Assembly (NCBI RefSeq): GCF_023370075.1
Contig: NZ_CP097149.1
Coordinates: 1,920,001 to 1,984,000 of the forward strand
Reading direction: 5' to 3'
DNA length: 64,000 bases
Origin: Deinococcus sp. QL22
Lineage (GTDB): Bacteria > Deinococcota > Deinococci > Deinococcales > Deinococcaceae
Made by a program: the position numbers and the translations under genes
Shown here: positions 63,717 through 64,000 of the stretch, in pieces
Numbering within the stretch: position 1 is the first letter of the stretch
How the letters are laid out: the number at the start of each line of letters is the position of its first letter
The notes under the pieces: generated by a model
Database searches by the model: none
What the model saw: only the letters and a program-made list of their open reading frames with translations
What the model was told of the DNA's origin: nothing

Positions 63717-64000
63717 ATGCGTAGCCTCCTTGTGCTTGGCGCACTCAGCTTGACCCTGAGTGCCTGTACCGTCAACGTTCGCCCCAACTTGGGCCTTAGC
63801 GGGAGCAGCAGCAACCTGATCACCAGCGTTCGTCCTGATCGGGGCGAGGGCGGCAACTACGTGATCGGCGAAGCCCTGCGCCTGAGTGTGACCACCCGCA
63901 CTGCCGGGTACGTGACCCTGCTGGCCCTGAACCCCAACGGCACGGCCAATGCACTCGTGCGTGACGCCTACGTGCAGGCCGGAACCACCACTTTCCCCCG
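63717..64000 (+). CDS. DUF4384-like lipoprotein, 3' truncated by the window end
   Basis: The first 94 residues are visible. MRSLLVLGALSLTLSACT is a lipoprotein signal with the lipobox LSAC. GEALRLSVTTRTAGYVTLLAL (in two parts, GEALRLSV and GYVTLLALNPNG) is the typical opening of DUF4384 domains, which occur in surface-layer and envelope proteins. TAGACT lies 6 bases before the ATG, so it is probably leaderless. The frame continues beyond the window. Confidence 0.82.
   Translation, partial: MRSLLVLGALSLTLSACTVNVRPNLGLSGSSSNLITSVRPDRGEGGNYVIGEALRLSVTTRTAGYVTLLALNPNGTANALVRDAYVQAGTTTFP

Overview
The window reads as a chromosomal segment of a Deinococcus species (phylum Deinococcota). This is judged from high-GC coding, characteristic ribosomal protein, Lon and RpoA sequences, an IF-1 with a basic N-terminal extension, and many start codons that lie 5-7 bases after a TAnnnT box with no ribosome binding site. 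That last pattern fits the leaderless mRNAs known to be abundant in Deinococcus. No phage, insertion sequence or CRISPR array is visible.

Layout. 0-8 kb is metabolic: a GntR/HutC regulator, moaA, acs, a class I aminotransferase, and a nagA plus SIS-domain pair for GlcNAc-6-P use behind a striking 12-bp inverted repeat. 8-16 kb holds tRNA-Asn, YqgE, an AT-rich YD-repeat-like gene, lon with a HAIR-like heat-shock operator, an acyl-CoA dehydrogenase, a VOC protein, tRNA-His, tRNA-Leu and trigger factor. 16.7-21.8 kb is the fatty-acid synthesis cluster fabH-fabD-(DinB-like)-fabG, acpP, fabF; near-identical palindromes lie upstream of fabH and acpP. 22-32.9 kb is mixed: ppk1, then a compact minus-strand operon (thioredoxin-like, ART-fold-like, ADP-ribosylglycohydrolase, nucleotidyltransferase-like), an orphan solute-binding protein, thymidine kinase, a diguanylate cyclase, an unreported 36-codon membrane peptide, phosphoglucomutase and two accessory hypotheticals.

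33.2-56.8 kb is the joined str-S10-spc-alpha ribosomal super-cluster (rpsL to rplQ). It is interrupted by two paralogous membrane genes and a P-loop kinase between fusA and tuf, and by an M20-type peptidase between adk and infA. Two points matter for annotation: rpsL appears to start at CTG, and tuf carries a one-base deletion. The short genes rpmD and rpmJ are placed by direct reading. 56.9-64 kb holds an RBBP9-type hydrolase, thioredoxin, a DUF309 protein, a NYN-domain protein overlapping plsX, an MscS channel, an FtsH protease and the start of a DUF4384-like lipoprotein.

The most interesting signals are the ART-like/ADP-ribosylglycohydrolase operon, the shared fab palindromes, the large set of leaderless starts, the CTG start of rpsL, the tuf frameshift, and a dispersed GTCTAAGG-ended repeat present at two loci 41 kb apart. 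Functions come from motif and family recognition by eye; no database search was possible.
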